Part shown: positions 47,878 through 59,117 of the stretch, piece after piece
Layout: each line of letters begins with the position of its first letter
Position numbering within the stretch: the stretch's first letter is position 1
Assembly (NCBI GenBank): GCA_958009055.1
Contig: OY253660.1
Coordinates: 620,001-684,000, forward strand
Reading direction: 5' to 3'
From: Choricystis sp. odSpoLacu1
Lineage: Eukaryota; Chlorophyta; Trebouxiophyceae
Length of the DNA: 64,000 nt
The notes under the pieces: model-generated
The model's input: only the letters and a program-made list of their open reading frames with translations
Databases searched by the model: none
What the model was told of the DNA's origin: nothing
Made by a program: the position numbers and the translations under genes

Positions 47878-50800
47878 TCACCCGGGAAAAAAGGGCGGCG
47901 CCTTCCACCCACTCCACCCGCACCCCGTGCTCGCCCCCCGCCACCCCGCCGCCCTGGGCCTCAGCGCGGGCGGCGTGTAGGCTCGCGGATCCACCCGGGC
48001 GCGGGGCGCGGTGGCGGCCAGCAGGGCGGGCGGCGCCGCCGCGCGCGCGCCGTAGCGGCGCGCAGCGCGCGAGTGGGCGACAGCACACGCGATGGGTCCA
48101 ACCACAGCCAACGCTCCACCCGCCGTGAATGCGCCACACGCCACCAGCACGCACCCCGTGAAGAATGAGTGTGCGGCCAGGATAGTCGCGGTGCCGGCTG
48201 CCGCCTCAAAGAAGATCGCCCCCCCCCCCTCGTACACCCTCTCAAACACGTACAGCAGCTGGTACCGCCACACGGTCCATGCAATGCAAGCCCAGAGCGC
48301 GGCGAACGGGAGGGCGAGGGGGGCGACGACTCCCGCTGCCGCGGCTGAGACGTAGACACCCGCCACGACGGCGCCCAACTCTCGCCCCGCGCGCAGGGAC
48401 ACGTGGGGCAGGGCGGCCGCGCCCGCGATGTCGGCTGCGGCGGGGGAGGTGGTGCGAGGGCGGGGGTGGCGGCCACAGCAGGAGGCGCAGCCGCGGGCGG
48501 CGGCGGACAGCACGTGTGCCAGGGGCGCGGAGCACGGCCACAGCAGGCGGAAGGGGGCCATCAGCAGGGCTTGCTGCACCAGAAAGTTGACGAAAAAGTT
48601 GCTGGCGGCCGCCAGGGAGCGCCCGATGAACTTGTAGGCGGTGGCGGGGTCGCGCAGGAGGGAGGGCAGGACGAGGAGGGCGGAGCCGCCGAGCACAGCG
48701 CTGGACGAGGGAGAGGGGGGGGGGGGGGGAAGGCGGGGTGGTGTGAGGCTGCTTCGACCGGGCGCCGACCCACCCCCCACCCCCCACCCCCCCCACACAC
48801 TCACCCCAGATTCACCGTCACCAGCGTCCACGCCAGCGCCGCCCAAAACACGCGCCTGTCCACGCCCGACAGCGAAGCATCGGGCACGCCCAGCATCAGC
48901 ACGCCGCGGTACAACGCTTTCGGCATGACGAGGCACGACCACATGGCGACGAGGAGGGGGGGCAGGGTGCCCGTGATGAGGGAGCGGAGAAAGGAGGAGC
49001 GGTCGCAAAAGGCGGCCCGCACGCGGGGGGGGACGCGGCCGACGCCGGAGGGGGCGCACGCAAAGTGTTCGATGTTGGACAGAGCGCCGGCGAAGAAACC
49101 GATCGGAAACAGGCAGAAGGCGGCCAACCAGGCGACGCCAACCACTTTGGAGCGGCCGCGCGCGGCGGGCGTCTGCCACAGAGCTTGCCAGCACACTTCG
49201 TCAGGGCCCGGGGCGCGCAGCACGCGGAAGGAGCGGCGCCAGCCTTGGGGGAAGGGGGGGGACGGCGGCCGCGGCCGCGGCCGCGGTCTGGGCCGCGAAA
49301 AAAGCGATGTAGGAGGGGGAGGGCGCGTCGGCCGCGGCTGCAGCGGCCGCTTGGGCGGTCGCCACATCATCCTCTGCGACCCGCACGCGGGTGGCGGCAG
49401 CGTCAACCGCGTCCATGGATGGTGGGGGTGGCGAGGCCAGCCTGCCCAGCAGCTGGTGCCACCAGCGCGGTCCACCGACGCGCGGGCGCGGGGAGCCGAC
49501 CGCAACCGCCGCCAGGGCCGCCGTCTCCGCTGCAGCCAGCTCCGCACGGGCCGCCTCCCACCGGCACAGGGCGCGGTGGGCGGGGCGGACGTCGACGATG
49601 GGCATGGCGCCGTGGTAGTCGCCCGGGGCGAGGCGCGAAAAAACGGCATCAACCAGCGCCGCGCCTCCCAAGTGGGCGGCCCCGCGAAACCAGGCGCGCG
49701 GTGGCAAGTGTGGGGGGAGGGCAGAGGTGGGTGCAGAGCTCGATGCAGCCCTGTCCATCCTGTCCGGCTTGGGCTGCTGAGCGGGGGGCGTCGACGCGGT
49801 GTCGTCGCCACCACCGCCGGGTGCCATCAGTCTGGGTGCGGCCGGGTCGGCAGCCCCCGCCTCCGTGTCCCTCACCCGCCGCACCGCCGCCGTGCGCCGC
49901 CGCACGGCAGCAGCCGCCGACCCAGGGGCCAGGCGCACACTGGAGCCCGCCCGCCCCGCGCCCTGCAGGGAGGGCGCGAGCGTGGCGTCGTCGTCGCCGT
50001 CAAAGCCGGAGGCAGCAAACGACACGAGGGGGCCCGCGCACAGTGCGCCCGCGCCCGCGACAGAAGGTGGCAACACGCGCGCGCACGCAAGGGCGGCAGC
50101 CCCCAGCACGTTGCGCGCGGTGCGGGTGGCGTGGGACGGGGGGGGAGGCACGTCCATGGCCAGGGCACAGTACAGTTCTGCTGCGACCGACGGGGGCGCG
50201 TCGGTGGGGGTGGCAGCAGCCCCGCGCGCAGCCGGCGCTCCCGCCGCGCGCGCAGCCTTGACCAACGCCACAGGGGGCAGCCGCACACCGCGCCCGTCGG
50301 CCGCCCCCGTCCACCAGGGGTCGAGGCGGGAGGGGCGGGGGGAGGGAGTGGTCTCCAGGGTGGAGACGGGCGCGTGGGAAGGCGGCAGTGTGGGAGAGGC
50401 GGGGGCAGGGCCACCACCGTCCAGCGTGAGGGGTGGCGTGTGGTTTGGGTCGTCCTCGTACTCGTCCTCGTCACCCTCACGACCATCACCCTCCACCACC
50501 GGCAGTCTCCGCTGGCGCGCCGCCAGGTCACTCTCCCTCGCCGCGCGCGGCGCCCCCGTCGCGGCCGCCGCGAGCGCGTCTGGCGGCGCAAACGCGCCCG
50601 CCAAGGCAGCATCCCCGGCCGCCAGGTAGGCTTGCCGCAGCAGCACAAACTCGACCATGAACGCGTTGATGAGCCAGAGGCCGTACGCGACGCCGGCAGC
50701 GGTGACGAGCGCGGGAATCAAGAGAAAGGGCGAACCCGTGGGAAGGGCCCCCACCACAAACCGATTTAACGGAGACGCGGTGTCCGGGCCGTCAGTGGCG

Positions 50801-51452
50801 AGGATGGTGGTGTCCTTGACCATGCCATAGGTGCCGTTGGGCAGGGACGCAGCCGCCAGCTCGGACGGCGCGCGCGGCCACGTCGACCCAGCCGCGTACA
50901 GAGGGAGGAGGATCGCACAGCACAGCGCCGCGTACGGCACCAGCCACAGCACGCCATACCCCAGGGCACGGTGCACCATGAGGGCGTCCAGCCCCGCGGT
51001 GCGGACGAGGTCGGCGTCGGACACGGTGAAGACAGGGGTGAGCCAGGCGAGGCACGCGCGCACACCGCGCGTCGCGAGGGGGGGGGGGGCGCACCAGCAC
51101 GCCGCGCAGGCGGGTGCGCCCCGTGTAGAAGGGGATGAAGGTGCGCCCCAGGATGAAGCCCAGGATGCAGAGGGCGCCCAGGACGGCGGACGTGTAGACG
51201 CTGTGGGTGGTGTGGAGGGGTGGTTGCCGTGGGTAGACCGAAAGGAAAAACAGGCCGCCACACACCCCTCCCCCACACACTCTCTCACCCATTGATCACT
51301 TGGTGGTCGGTCACACTGTCCGTCTTGTACAGCACCAGGGGCGGGGGGCCGGCGCCGGTGTCGCCCAGGGCGGCCACCACTGCGCGAGGCGCGTTGCCCG
51401 GGGTGGATGTGGCGAGTGCGTCGTCGACGCGTCCCAGGAGGCGGTCTGACAT
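47878..51452 (-). CDS. OSCA/CSC1 (TMEM63)-type mechano-/osmosensitive cation channel
   Basis: Plasma-membrane or endomembrane calcium-permeable channel opened by membrane tension. Exons are 51452-51289, 51200-48805 and 48700-47878, about 1,126 aa after removing one base from each of two C-runs (C12 at 51078-51089; C8 at 49254-49261). Order: short N-terminus, first span (AVLGALCILGFILG), WLTPVFTVSDADLVRTAGLDALMVHRALGYG (split: WLTPVFTVSD, TAGLDALMVHRALG), spans 2-3, a very long cytosolic loop of about 500 residues with a QALW segment, then the channel core with spans such as SNFFVNFLVQQALLM and the WRYQLLYVFERVYEGGG signature near the end. The loop is far longer than in plant OSCAs. Confidence 0.85.
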
Positions 51453-51672
51453 GGCTGGGGGGAGCGGGTGTTGAAGAGGCACACACACCCGTGGCCCCGC
51501 GCCACTAAACACCGATGTGATCAGAAAGAGTTCGCAGACCGACGGCTTCTCTGCACTCTGTTTTGTTTTCGGGGGGGGGGGGGCATTCGAAACCCCCCAC
51601 AAACCTCGCCCGCGTGAGGAGCGCGTGCACCGCGTGCCACACAAGACACACACAGTCACAAAGACATCACCA
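51453..51672. promoter_or_regulatory. Divergent promoter, OSCA-type channel and FUSC-like gene
   Basis: 220 bp between two membrane-protein start codons, with a G13-type run near 51,572. Co-regulation is possible but unproven. Confidence 0.4.
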
Positions 51673-54600
51673 ATGTCCCAACCCCCACCCTCGACAATCA
51701 ACGGCGACGGCCGCCACGCCGCGCGCCACGCGCTGGCGGGCGGCGGGCGCTCCACCCACGCCTATGCCGCCCTGCTGGAGCGGGCGGCGTCAGGCACGCT
51801 GGCATCTGTGCTGGAGCGGGTGGCCCCTGTGCCACCGACTGCTGACGAGGCCGGCGGCCCGTCCCTGCACCCCGCGCGCGCGGCCGCGACCGTGCCCCTG
51901 ACACACCGCACTGGCGCGAGCATCCACCCCGGCCTCCAACTCGGCGCCCAGGTGGCGTTCGCAGTCGGCTTTGCCTCCCTCTTTGTCCTGGTGGACGCTG
52001 TCTCTTTTCGCACTGCATGCAACGGGGTGACGTACGCCCTGGTTGTGTGCGTCATGGCGTCCCCCTCGCCACACGTCGGGTCCCGCCTGCGCGCGCTGGC
52101 CGCCTTCCCACTGCCTTTGGCTTACGGGTCGCTAGTAGCTGGTGCGTGTGCGTCTGCGTCCCTGGCGGCCACGCGTGGACAGGAGCCCTGGTATTCAATC
52201 ATGCTGGCTGTGCTGGTGTCGCTTTCTGCCCTGGCCCCCGCTTCCTACGTCCGCGTCATGCAGTCGCCCCCCTACGCGGTGGGCATGGGCCTCATCACCG
52301 CCCTGGGCGCGGGTACGACGTCACTGGCGGCGGCAGCCTCTGTGTCTGTCGCACACGCGACGGGGACACCCCTGCTGCACGGCCACTGGAGTGTGATCGT
52401 CGCGCCCACGCTGTGTGCAGGTGCAGTCGCCATCGTCGCCGTCCTCCTGGCCACTCTCCTCGTCTTCCCCACCATCGCGTCTGAGGCGGTGGAATCCGCC
52501 ACCGCGGCCGCTCTGCGCGGCGTCGGCACCTCCCTCTCCTCCACCGCGGCCCGCCTCTTCCAAGCCCGCCCCGCCCCCATCGCGCCCGCGCACGCGGCCA
52601 TGTTGATGGACCCTGTGCGCATCGCGCCCCACGTGTACATGGCGCGCGAGCCGCAGGAGGGGGAGGGGTTTGCCGCGTGGTGGGACCGCGTGTGTGCGCC
52701 GGTTGACACCCCTGTGGACGCGCCCGCCGCGTCCACGGCTGCCGGCCTCGACACCGATGGGTCCAGAATCAGGCGCCGCCTGGCGGCCGCGCTGTCTTCT
52801 TTAACCAGCAGCAAGTTTGGTGAGGCAGAGACGTCTGCCTCTTCCACCATCACCACCAAACCACCACGCCTGGACGCAGCAGCCCCCGGCCCCCCCGCCG
52901 CCGCCCTGCGCCCCCTGCTGGCTGCTGCCCGGGCGGGCGTGTCCGCGGCAGCGGCAGAGCCGGCGTGCCTGCGGCCGTGGGGAGGGCGCGCGTTTGACCC
53001 GGGCGCGTGGGCGCGCCTGCTCGCGGCACTAGACACCCTGGTTACCCGCGTCGCCGCCCTGGATGCAGCCGCAGCCCTTGGAGGCGGCTCCCTGGGCGAC
53101 GGTGCCGCCGCCTTGTGGGGCCCGGGCGTCGCGTGGGACCCCGAGGTGCGGCGCGGCGTGCGGTCCGCGCTCGCGCGCGCGGCTGCGGCCTGTGCCGCTC
53201 TCTCCGCCCATGCCACCTCGCAAGGGCGCGCCCCTTTGACTCCTCTCTGCGGCTCCGCCGCCCCCTCCTGGCGGGGTGGGTGGGCCGCCGCCGACGAAGA
53301 GTTGAGGCGGGGGCTGAGACGCCAGGTGGCCGCGTACGTGGAGGCGGTCCGGAGCGCTGCAGCGGTAGGCGCCCCCGCCGTCCGCCCAGACGCCGACGTC
53401 GGCACGCCGCGCGCCGAACTCTCGTTTGACGTTGCGTTTGATGAGACCACACCACCCACAGCCGCCACCTCCCTGCGCCGAGACGGTGAACTGCTGCTGC
53501 CTTCTGCTTTCCAAGCGCGCGTCAGGTTCTACACGTTTTCCCTCGCGACCGCCGTCGTGGAAGCGATGGAGCGGGTGGACGCAGCAGCAGAGCGAGCGCT
53601 GTGTCCGTTGAGTGCACAGCCACCCCCTGCCTCCAGCTGGTTCGCACACCTGGCGGGCGTGGCGGTGTGCGCGCCCGCTTGGTGGCCTGCTGTGCAACGG
53701 TGTCTGCGTGCATCCGACGACGACTCCACCGCCCCCGACGCGTCGCCCGAGGCCGTCGCAGCGGCCGCACGCACCACTGCGCGCGTGCGCGTCGCTGGCA
53801 TCAAGTACTGGGGTGTCGCCACCACCGCGCTGGCAGCGACGCTCGCGTTGATCGCGGCTTCCCCCGCGGCTGCCCGCCTCCTCCCAATGTACGGTTTTGC
53901 AGCAGCCGCCCTAAGCACGTCGGAGAAGGTAGAAGCGACCGCCGTCAAGGTCACGTCCTGGCTCGTCGCCACAGTCGTGGGCGCCGTCGCTGGTGCCGCC
54001 CTCCTCACACGCGGTGCGCTGCCTTCCCACCCAGCAGCGTTGGGGGTGGCCATCGCGGCACTGGCAGGCACGTGCGCCCTTGCGGGCGTCACACGCTGGC
54101 GCCTCGTCGTCACCCTGTTCCCCCTCACCCTGTGCTCCGTCGCGCTGTGTCAATACGATGCCACCTGTCGCTCCGTGTATGGCACAGGCTTGCGGGCCCC
54201 GCCCCGTGTCACCGCGGGCGCGTGCTCGCTGATGGGCACGGTGGCTGTTGCCGCCACACGCGCCGCTTCTGTTGTTGTCGGCGTCCTCCTCGCCCAATCA
54301 GTCTGCGTCTGCATCCACCCCTGGTACGTGTCCGACTGGTCCCTGGACGCCCTGGCCAGCGCGCTGCGCGATGGCGCGGCCCCGTTGATGGAGCAACAGT
54401 ATGCCGTGTTTGTCGAAGGGTCGCGCGCGGCGGCTGTGGCCGCAAGGCGCACCGACGATGCACCCGTGGTGCGATCGCCACCACGCCGCAAACCAGGCAT
54501 GTCGCCGGCTTCGTCCCTGGCGTCCGCGCTGTCGTCGCTTGTGTCGTCTCGCGCGTCGGCGCGCGCAGCGTCCACGGAGCGCACACTGTCCGCGTCTTTA

Positions 54601-55266
54601 GCCGCGGTCGAAGCCCCTCCCCCCCCACCCGCCCTGTTCCCTGTCCCCGCCCGCCCCCTGTCCCTGCAGCGTGACGTGGCAGACAGGCTGGTGGAAGTCC
54701 AAGCCAGCCTGGCGCGCGACGCGACCGCCTGGTCGCGCGGCGTGCTGGCCACGCCGCACGCTGTGACGTCTGTTTTAAAATCGTCGCTCGCGCTGATGGA
54801 CGCGTTGGCCGCGTTGCAAGTCGCTGCCCGCTCCCAGTCGCCCGCGGGCGGCATCTGCAATGGCGTGCTGTATAATGCCTATGTCACGCCCGCCGCGCCT
54901 GCAGCGAGGCGCGTGTTTGACTGCCTGGCCGCGTGTGCCGACGCGGCGGCGGCTCACCTGGAGACGGTGGCCGCCACGCGGCACATGTTTCCGGTGCCGG
55001 GGGGCAAGGCGCGTAGAAAGGCGGTGCGTGCTGCCACGCGGGCTCGGCTGCGCGACGCGCTGGCTGCGCTGGTGGAGGCACGGCTGGTCGCCATCCAAGC
55101 CCAAGCTGGCGCGCGGCGTGCCTACATGACCTCCCTGGCTGCCGCGCCGGACGCTCAGCCCTACGTCTGCCCCGACGACACCGTGCGTTTCCTCGCGTTT
55201 GCGTGTGCTCAGATCACGACGGTGAATAGGTTTGTTGGGGGTTGTCGCGCTGCGCTGACGACGTGA
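51673..55266 (+). CDS. FUSC/ALMT-like (aromatic acid exporter-type) membrane protein
   Basis: Single-exon gene of 1,197 aa. Two membrane bundles are visible: residues about 100-260 (FAVGFASLFVLVDAVSF, YALVVCVMASPSPHVGSRLRALAAF, YSIMLAVLVSLSALAPASYV, VIVAPTLCAGAVAIVAVLLATLLVFP) and about 710-900 (GVATTALAATLALIAAS, VTSWLVATVVGAVAGAALL, LVVTLFPLTLCSVALCQY, VVVGVLLAQSVCVCIHPWYVSDW). A long cytosolic helical region follows each bundle. This double bundle-plus-domain layout is that of the FUSC/ArAE superfamily, which exports aromatic and organic acids. The substrate is unknown. It is the longest uninterrupted reading frame in the window, with no homopolymer breaks, so an intact gene is likely. Confidence 0.75.
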   Translation: MSQPPPSTINGDGRHAARHALAGGGRSTHAYAALLERAASGTLASVLERVAPVPPTADEAGGPSLHPARAAATVPLTHRTGASIHPGLQLGAQVAFAVGFASLFVLVDAVSFRTACNGVTYALVVCVMASPSPHVGSRLRALAAFPLPLAYGSLVAGACASASLAATRGQEPWYSIMLAVLVSLSALAPASYVRVMQSPPYAVGMGLITALGAGTTSLAAAASVSVAHATGTPLLHGHWSVIVAPTLCAGAVAIVAVLLATLLVFPTIASEAVESATAAALRGVGTSLSSTAARLFQARPAPIAPAHAAMLMDPVRIAPHVYMAREPQEGEGFAAWWDRVCAPVDTPVDAPAASTAAGLDTDGSRIRRRLAAALSSLTSSKFGEAETSASSTITTKPPRLDAAAPGPPAAALRPLLAAARAGVSAAAAEPACLRPWGGRAFDPGAWARLLAALDTLVTRVAALDAAAALGGGSLGDGAAALWGPGVAWDPEVRRGVRSALARAAAACAALSAHATSQGRAPLTPLCGSAAPSWRGGWAAADEELRRGLRRQVAAYVEAVRSAAAVGAPAVRPDADVGTPRAELSFDVAFDETTPPTAATSLRRDGELLLPSAFQARVRFYTFSLATAVVEAMERVDAAAERALCPLSAQPPPASSWFAHLAGVAVCAPAWWPAVQRCLRASDDDSTAPDASPEAVAAAARTTARVRVAGIKYWGVATTALAATLALIAASPAAARLLPMYGFAAAALSTSEKVEATAVKVTSWLVATVVGAVAGAALLTRGALPSHPAALGVAIAALAGTCALAGVTRWRLVVTLFPLTLCSVALCQYDATCRSVYGTGLRAPPRVTAGACSLMGTVAVAATRAASVVVGVLLAQSVCVCIHPWYVSDWSLDALASALRDGAAPLMEQQYAVFVEGSRAAAVAARRTDDAPVVRSPPRRKPGMSPASSLASALSSLVSSRASARAASTERTLSASLAAVEAPPPPPALFPVPARPLSLQRDVADRLVEVQASLARDATAWSRGVLATPHAVTSVLKSSLALMDALAALQVAARSQSPAGGICNGVLYNAYVTPAAPAARRVFDCLAACADAAAAHLETVAATRHMFPVPGGKARRKAVRAATRARLRDALAALVEARLVAIQAQAGARRAYMTSLAAAPDAQPYVCPDDTVRFLAFACAQITTVNRFVGGCRAALTT

Positions 55267-55484
55267 CGACTCCGAGACTCCGACGCCTCCGCTGCTGCTG
55301 CTGCCGCGGTGGAGGATGACGGGTGTCGCTCGAGGTGACGTGAGAGCGTTTTTTTTCAAGTTGTTTTTTTTTCAGCACCCGCATCATGACTGCTTGCTTT
55401 TGCTTTTACCCCTGCGTTCGTTTTTACTTGTTGTTTCGATTGTCACATAACCTGGTTTTTTGTTCATGACACATTCACTTTTCA
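55267..55484. other. Convergent intergenic region
   Basis: 218 bp between the 3' ends of the FUSC-like gene and mS35, T-rich (T8-T9 runs near 55,350-55,375). 3' UTRs only. Confidence 0.6.
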
Positions 55485-56198
55485 TCACCCGGGAAACCGC
55501 CGCCTCCCCTCCCGCACCAGCTCACTCAGCGTCTCCCGCAGCGCGGCCGCGTTGTCCTCCCGCTCCGCGTGCCGGTCCTCCGTCAGTCGTAGCACCCCGG
55601 TGCGCGGGTTGTATCGGGGCCCGGCGACGAGGGCCACGTGTTTGACGGCGTCGGGGGAGAGGCCTGCCTCGGACGCCAGGTCCGCCAAATGCACCGACGC
55701 CGCCACCTTGGCAGCCGACGGGTGCCTGGCAGACGCCGGCCCCGCGTGCAACACCGCCGTCGTCTCCCACCGCACCACGCGCCGCGCGCCCGGCCGCGGC
55801 GGCGGCGGGTCGTGCGCGCAGCCCGCGCCACCGCGCACCGCGTCCCGCACCACGTCCCCGCCCTGGGGGGCGAAGAAGTAGGGAAACGTGGCTTGGAGAT
55901 CGTAAATGTTGGCGCCGGGAGGCACGGGGGCGCCTTCCAGCTCCTGGGTCAGTTCCTCAGAGTCGGCCCACGAACCGCGGACGCGGCGCGGCGCGCGCCG
56001 CGTGCGCGTGCGGGGCGGTGGGTCGTCGCCCCCGCCGCCGCCGTCAGATGTGGAGGGTGTGTCTCCTCCTTCAGACGTGGGAGGTGGGTCGTCGGAGGTG
56101 GCGTAGCGGCGGGTGAGCCAGGCGGCCGCAGCGGATGCGGGCGCCCGCGGCCCGGTGGTGGCGGCGGCGGCGGCCGCAGATGCGGCGGCGCGCAGCAT
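55485..56198 (-). CDS. Mitochondrial small-subunit ribosomal protein mS35 (MRP-S28-type domain)
   Basis: Single exon, 237 aa. The first 30 residues (MLRAAASAAAAAATT to AWLTRRYAT) are a typical mitochondrial presequence with Arg and no acidic residues. An acidic/Ser-rich linker and an Arg-rich patch follow, then the conserved C-terminal domain: VAASVHLADLASEAGLSPDAVKHVALVAGPRYNPRTGVLRLTEDRHAEREDN (in parts: KHVALVAGPRYNP, LTEDRHAEREDNAAAL). These match the family's 'GPRYNPxTxxLKLxxDRFPxREENK' block. It belongs to the mitoribosome small subunit. Confidence 0.85.
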   Translation of the reverse strand: MLRAAASAAAAAATTGPRAPASAAAAWLTRRYATSDDPPPTSEGGDTPSTSDGGGGGDDPPPRTRTRRAPRRVRGSWADSEELTQELEGAPVPPGANIYDLQATFPYFFAPQGGDVVRDAVRGGAGCAHDPPPPRPGARRVVRWETTAVLHAGPASARHPSAAKVAASVHLADLASEAGLSPDAVKHVALVAGPRYNPRTGVLRLTEDRHAEREDNAAALRETLSELVREGRRRFPG

Positions 56199-56299
56199 GT
56201 GGGGACAGAGTGCAAGGAGAGGGGAGGGCGAATGTGTGCAGGAGAAAGGCGCAGAGACGCGGGCGCCAAACACAAAAACGCGCCGGCAGAGTGGCCACC

Positions 56300-56761
56300 T
56301 CAAGGCACGCCCACGGTCAAGACCACGGCCGACACGCGCGCCCCCCTCACCACCCGCGCCGCACTGGCCACCCCGTCCGCCCCCATCCCCTCCCACAGGC
56401 ACCGTGCTGCCGTGCCCCAGGTGCCACCATCGTCTTGGTCCACCGCCACGTGGGCGATCAGCTTGGCGCGGCGCGGCAGCAGGGGGGCGCACGCGTCGCG
56501 CAGCGCCGCGGCGTCGTCTGCGGCGACTGAGGCGGCGGTGTTCGGGTCATACGCAGGCCCTGCCGCCAGGCGGGCGTCCAGCACGGCGTCCAGTGTGGCC
56601 TGCAGCGCGTCGCGTCCAGGGTGGGAGGGGGCGGGCGGTGGGGGCGGTGCGGTGGTGGTTGGAGGCGCCGCCGCCGACGGTGGAGCCTGAGGCGGGGGCG
56701 GGGCTGCCGCTGGGGTGGTCGCCTTGGGCATGCGCTTGCGTGGTGGGGGGAGGGGGGGCAT
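56300..56761 (-). CDS. Dynein light chain, Tctex1 type
   Basis: Single exon, 153 aa. A Pro/Ala-rich N-terminus of about 70 residues precedes a Tctex-1 domain: helix (LRDACAPLLPRRAKLIAHVAVDQDD), then the strands GTWGTAARCLWEGMGADGVASAARV and SAVVLTVGVP, paralleling 'KYIVTCVIMQK...GLHTASSCFWD...DGSCTVRW...YCIVTVFGL'. It cannot be told from sequence whether this is a cytoplasmic, ciliary or IFT-dynein light chain. An internal Met at codon 11 is an alternative start. Its start codon faces the kinesin gene across 186 bp. Confidence 0.82.
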   Translation of the reverse strand: MPPLPPPRKRMPKATTPAAAPPPPQAPPSAAAPPTTTAPPPPPAPSHPGRDALQATLDAVLDARLAAGPAYDPNTAASVAADDAAALRDACAPLLPRRAKLIAHVAVDQDDGGTWGTAARCLWEGMGADGVASAARVVRGARVSAVVLTVGVP

Positions 56762-56947
56762 GATGTTTTTGTGTGGGTCGCTGTGTGTGGGGACGGGAAG
56801 ACGAACAGCGCGGCCTGCAAAGCGTGGTCGTCACTCTCAGGGTGGTCGCAATTCGGAACGCCCCGCGCGCCCCTCTCCTCCGCCCCTGCTCTCCATCCGC
56901 CACACACACACACGCGCGCGCGCACACGCACACACAGTCCTGCCCAC
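56762..56947. promoter_or_regulatory. Divergent promoter, Tctex dynein light chain and kinesin
   Basis: 186 bp between the starts of two microtubule-motor genes on opposite strands; ends in a CA/GC alternating tract. A bidirectional promoter for a joint ciliary or cytoskeletal programme is a reasonable inference. Confidence 0.5.
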
Positions 56948-59117
56948 ATGGACGGCGACACCTTCCCCGCGCGCGCCCCCCTGCCGCGCGCGGCGGCGCG
57001 GTCGCCGCAGCGCGAAGCGCCGGCGCGGCGCGTGGGGCCGACGCCGCCCCCCGCCGAAGGCCCGGGCGCCAACTTCAAGGTGGGTGGTAGGGTTCGACAG
57101 TGGGAGAGATAGAGGGCGTGTGCGAACGGGCGACAGGCGCCGGCCCAATGCGCGCCGCGCGCGCGCCGCGGCGCGTGCCCATGCGACACGAAAAAAACAC
57201 GCGCCGCCGCCGCCACCTCTCTCCCCATTCCAACACACAACCCCCTTCGCACAGGTTGTCGTCCGTGTCCGCCCCCCCCTGCGCCGCGAGACCGCCCACC
57301 CGCGCGTCTACGCGCCCGCCGTCGCGTGCGCGCCGTGCGGCCGCTCGCTCACGCTCACCGAGGACGCGTCCCTGGCGGCGGGTGGGCCCCCGTCTGATGA
57401 CCCGGCCTTGTTGTACGCCACTCACAGGTTCACTTTCGACGCCGTGCACGGGCCGGATGACGACCAGGAGGATGTTTATGCGGCGTCCGCGCGCCCCAGC
57501 GTCGCGGCCGCCCTGGCCGGCTACAACGCCGCCATCATTGCCTACGGCCAAACAGGGGCCGGCAAAACGCACACCATGGAGGGAGCGCCGTCTGGTCCCG
57601 CACGCGGCATCGTGCCGCGCGCGGTGGAGGACGCGTTTGCTGGAATCGAAGCAGACGCGGCCGCCGCGTCGCGCTTCCTGGTGCGCGCGTCCTACTTGCA
57701 GATCTACAATGAAGTCGTGTCTGACCTCTTGCGCCCGGAACGCACCAACCTGTTGATTCGGGAGGATGCCAGGCGGGGGGTGTATGTGGAGGGCCTGTCC
57801 GAGTGGGTCGTGCGGTCGCCCGCTGAAGTGGCCGCCCTGATGGAGAGGGGGCGCTCTGTGCGGGCCACGGGGGCCACCAAGATGAATGAATTGTCTTCCC
57901 GGTCGCACGCGGTGCTGACCATCGTCATTGAGCGGTGTGCGGGGGGCAGTGGCGACGGCGCGTCGGCATCACGCCCGCCTTCCGGGCACACCACCACAAC
58001 CCCTCCCTCCCGCGCCGTCAAAGTGGGCAAGCTCCACCTGGTCGACCTGGCGGGCAGTGAGCGTGTCGCCATCACGGGGGCCACGGGTCAACGCCTGGCC
58101 GAATCAAAACGCATCAACGCGTCGCTGTCTGCCCTGGGAAACGTCATCGCTGCTCTGACGTCGCGCGGCCCACGCCCCCACATCCCCTACCGCGACTCCA
58201 AGCTGACCCGCCTGCTGGAAGACTCGTTGGGCGGCAACTGCGTGACGACGCTGGTGGCGACGGTGTCGCCGTCGGCGTGCGCGTTTCCTGAATCATTGTC
58301 CACCCTCAAGTTTGCGACGCGCGCCAAGACGGTGGTCAACGCGCCCCGCGTCAACGAGGATGCCGACTCCCGCACCCTGTTGCGCCGGTATGAGGCTGAA
58401 CTGAGGCGGTTGCGTGCAGAGTTGCGCGAGCGCGCGCGCACGCTCGTCGACAAGCGAGCCCTGCTGGCCGCTGAAGAGGAGCGCCGCCGCGCTGAAGCGG
58501 ACAAGCTGGCCGCTATTACTGCGTTGGAGGCGCGGTCTGCTGAAGTGGTGGCCGCCAAGGAGGAGAAGCGGGCGCTTGAAGCGCGGATCGCGGCCATGGC
58601 GTCCCAAGTGCTGGTGGGCGGCGAAAAAGTGGAGGACACACCCGCCTTTCGGTCCCTGCTGGCGGCAGAACACGCCCGGATCCGGGCCGAGTATGAAGCC
58701 CGGCTGCGCGACCTGGAGACGGAGCGGCAGGCGGCGGATGCTGATCGTACGGCCGCCGACAAGTATGTCGCCCTGCTCCTGCGCCAGCGCGACATCATGA
58801 CTGGACTGACTGCCCGCCTGGCTGAACGCGATGGCCAGCTTTTGGCCCTGCAGGAAGAGGTGGAAGCCTACGACGGCAGGATCCAGAGGCTGGAGGACGC
58901 GCTAGACGCCAAGACGACGGAAGTGTTGGCGTTGAAGCGCGTGGCGGCCGAGGCGGAAGCGAGGGGAGGGGTGGTGACGCCGCGGCCGCCACCGGTCGCT
59001 GTCGCCAAACCCGGCCCCTCGGTCGTGGACGTGACCGCCATGGCGGCTGCGCCGACGCCGGTGGCGGACGACGTGGCCGCGTCGGACGTGTTGCGGCGGT
59101 TGCTGGGGGAGGGATGA
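56948..59117 (+). CDS. N-terminal motor kinesin (orphan subfamily)
   Basis: Plus-end-type microtubule motor, 664 aa. Exons are 56948-57079 and 57255-59117. After a 41-residue Pro/Arg-rich start, the motor begins NFKVVVRVRPPLRRE, with the intron lying exactly after NFK. All nucleotide motifs are present: P-loop AYGQTGAGKTHTMEG, switch I NELSSRSHAVLTI, switch II LHLVDLAGSERVAITGATGQRLAESKRINASLSALGNVI (in parts: LVDLAGSER, INASLSALGNVI), and HIPYRDSKLTRLLEDSLGGN. A coiled coil of about 230 residues follows, with a VLVGGEKVEDTPAFRSLL break. I could not place the subfamily; it resembles protist orphan kinesins. Confidence 0.92.

Noticed and set aside
47725..50769. Large plus-strand frames across the OSCA-type gene
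   Set aside because: They are Arg/Gly-rich antisense shadows; the minus strand carries the channel's spans and signature motifs.
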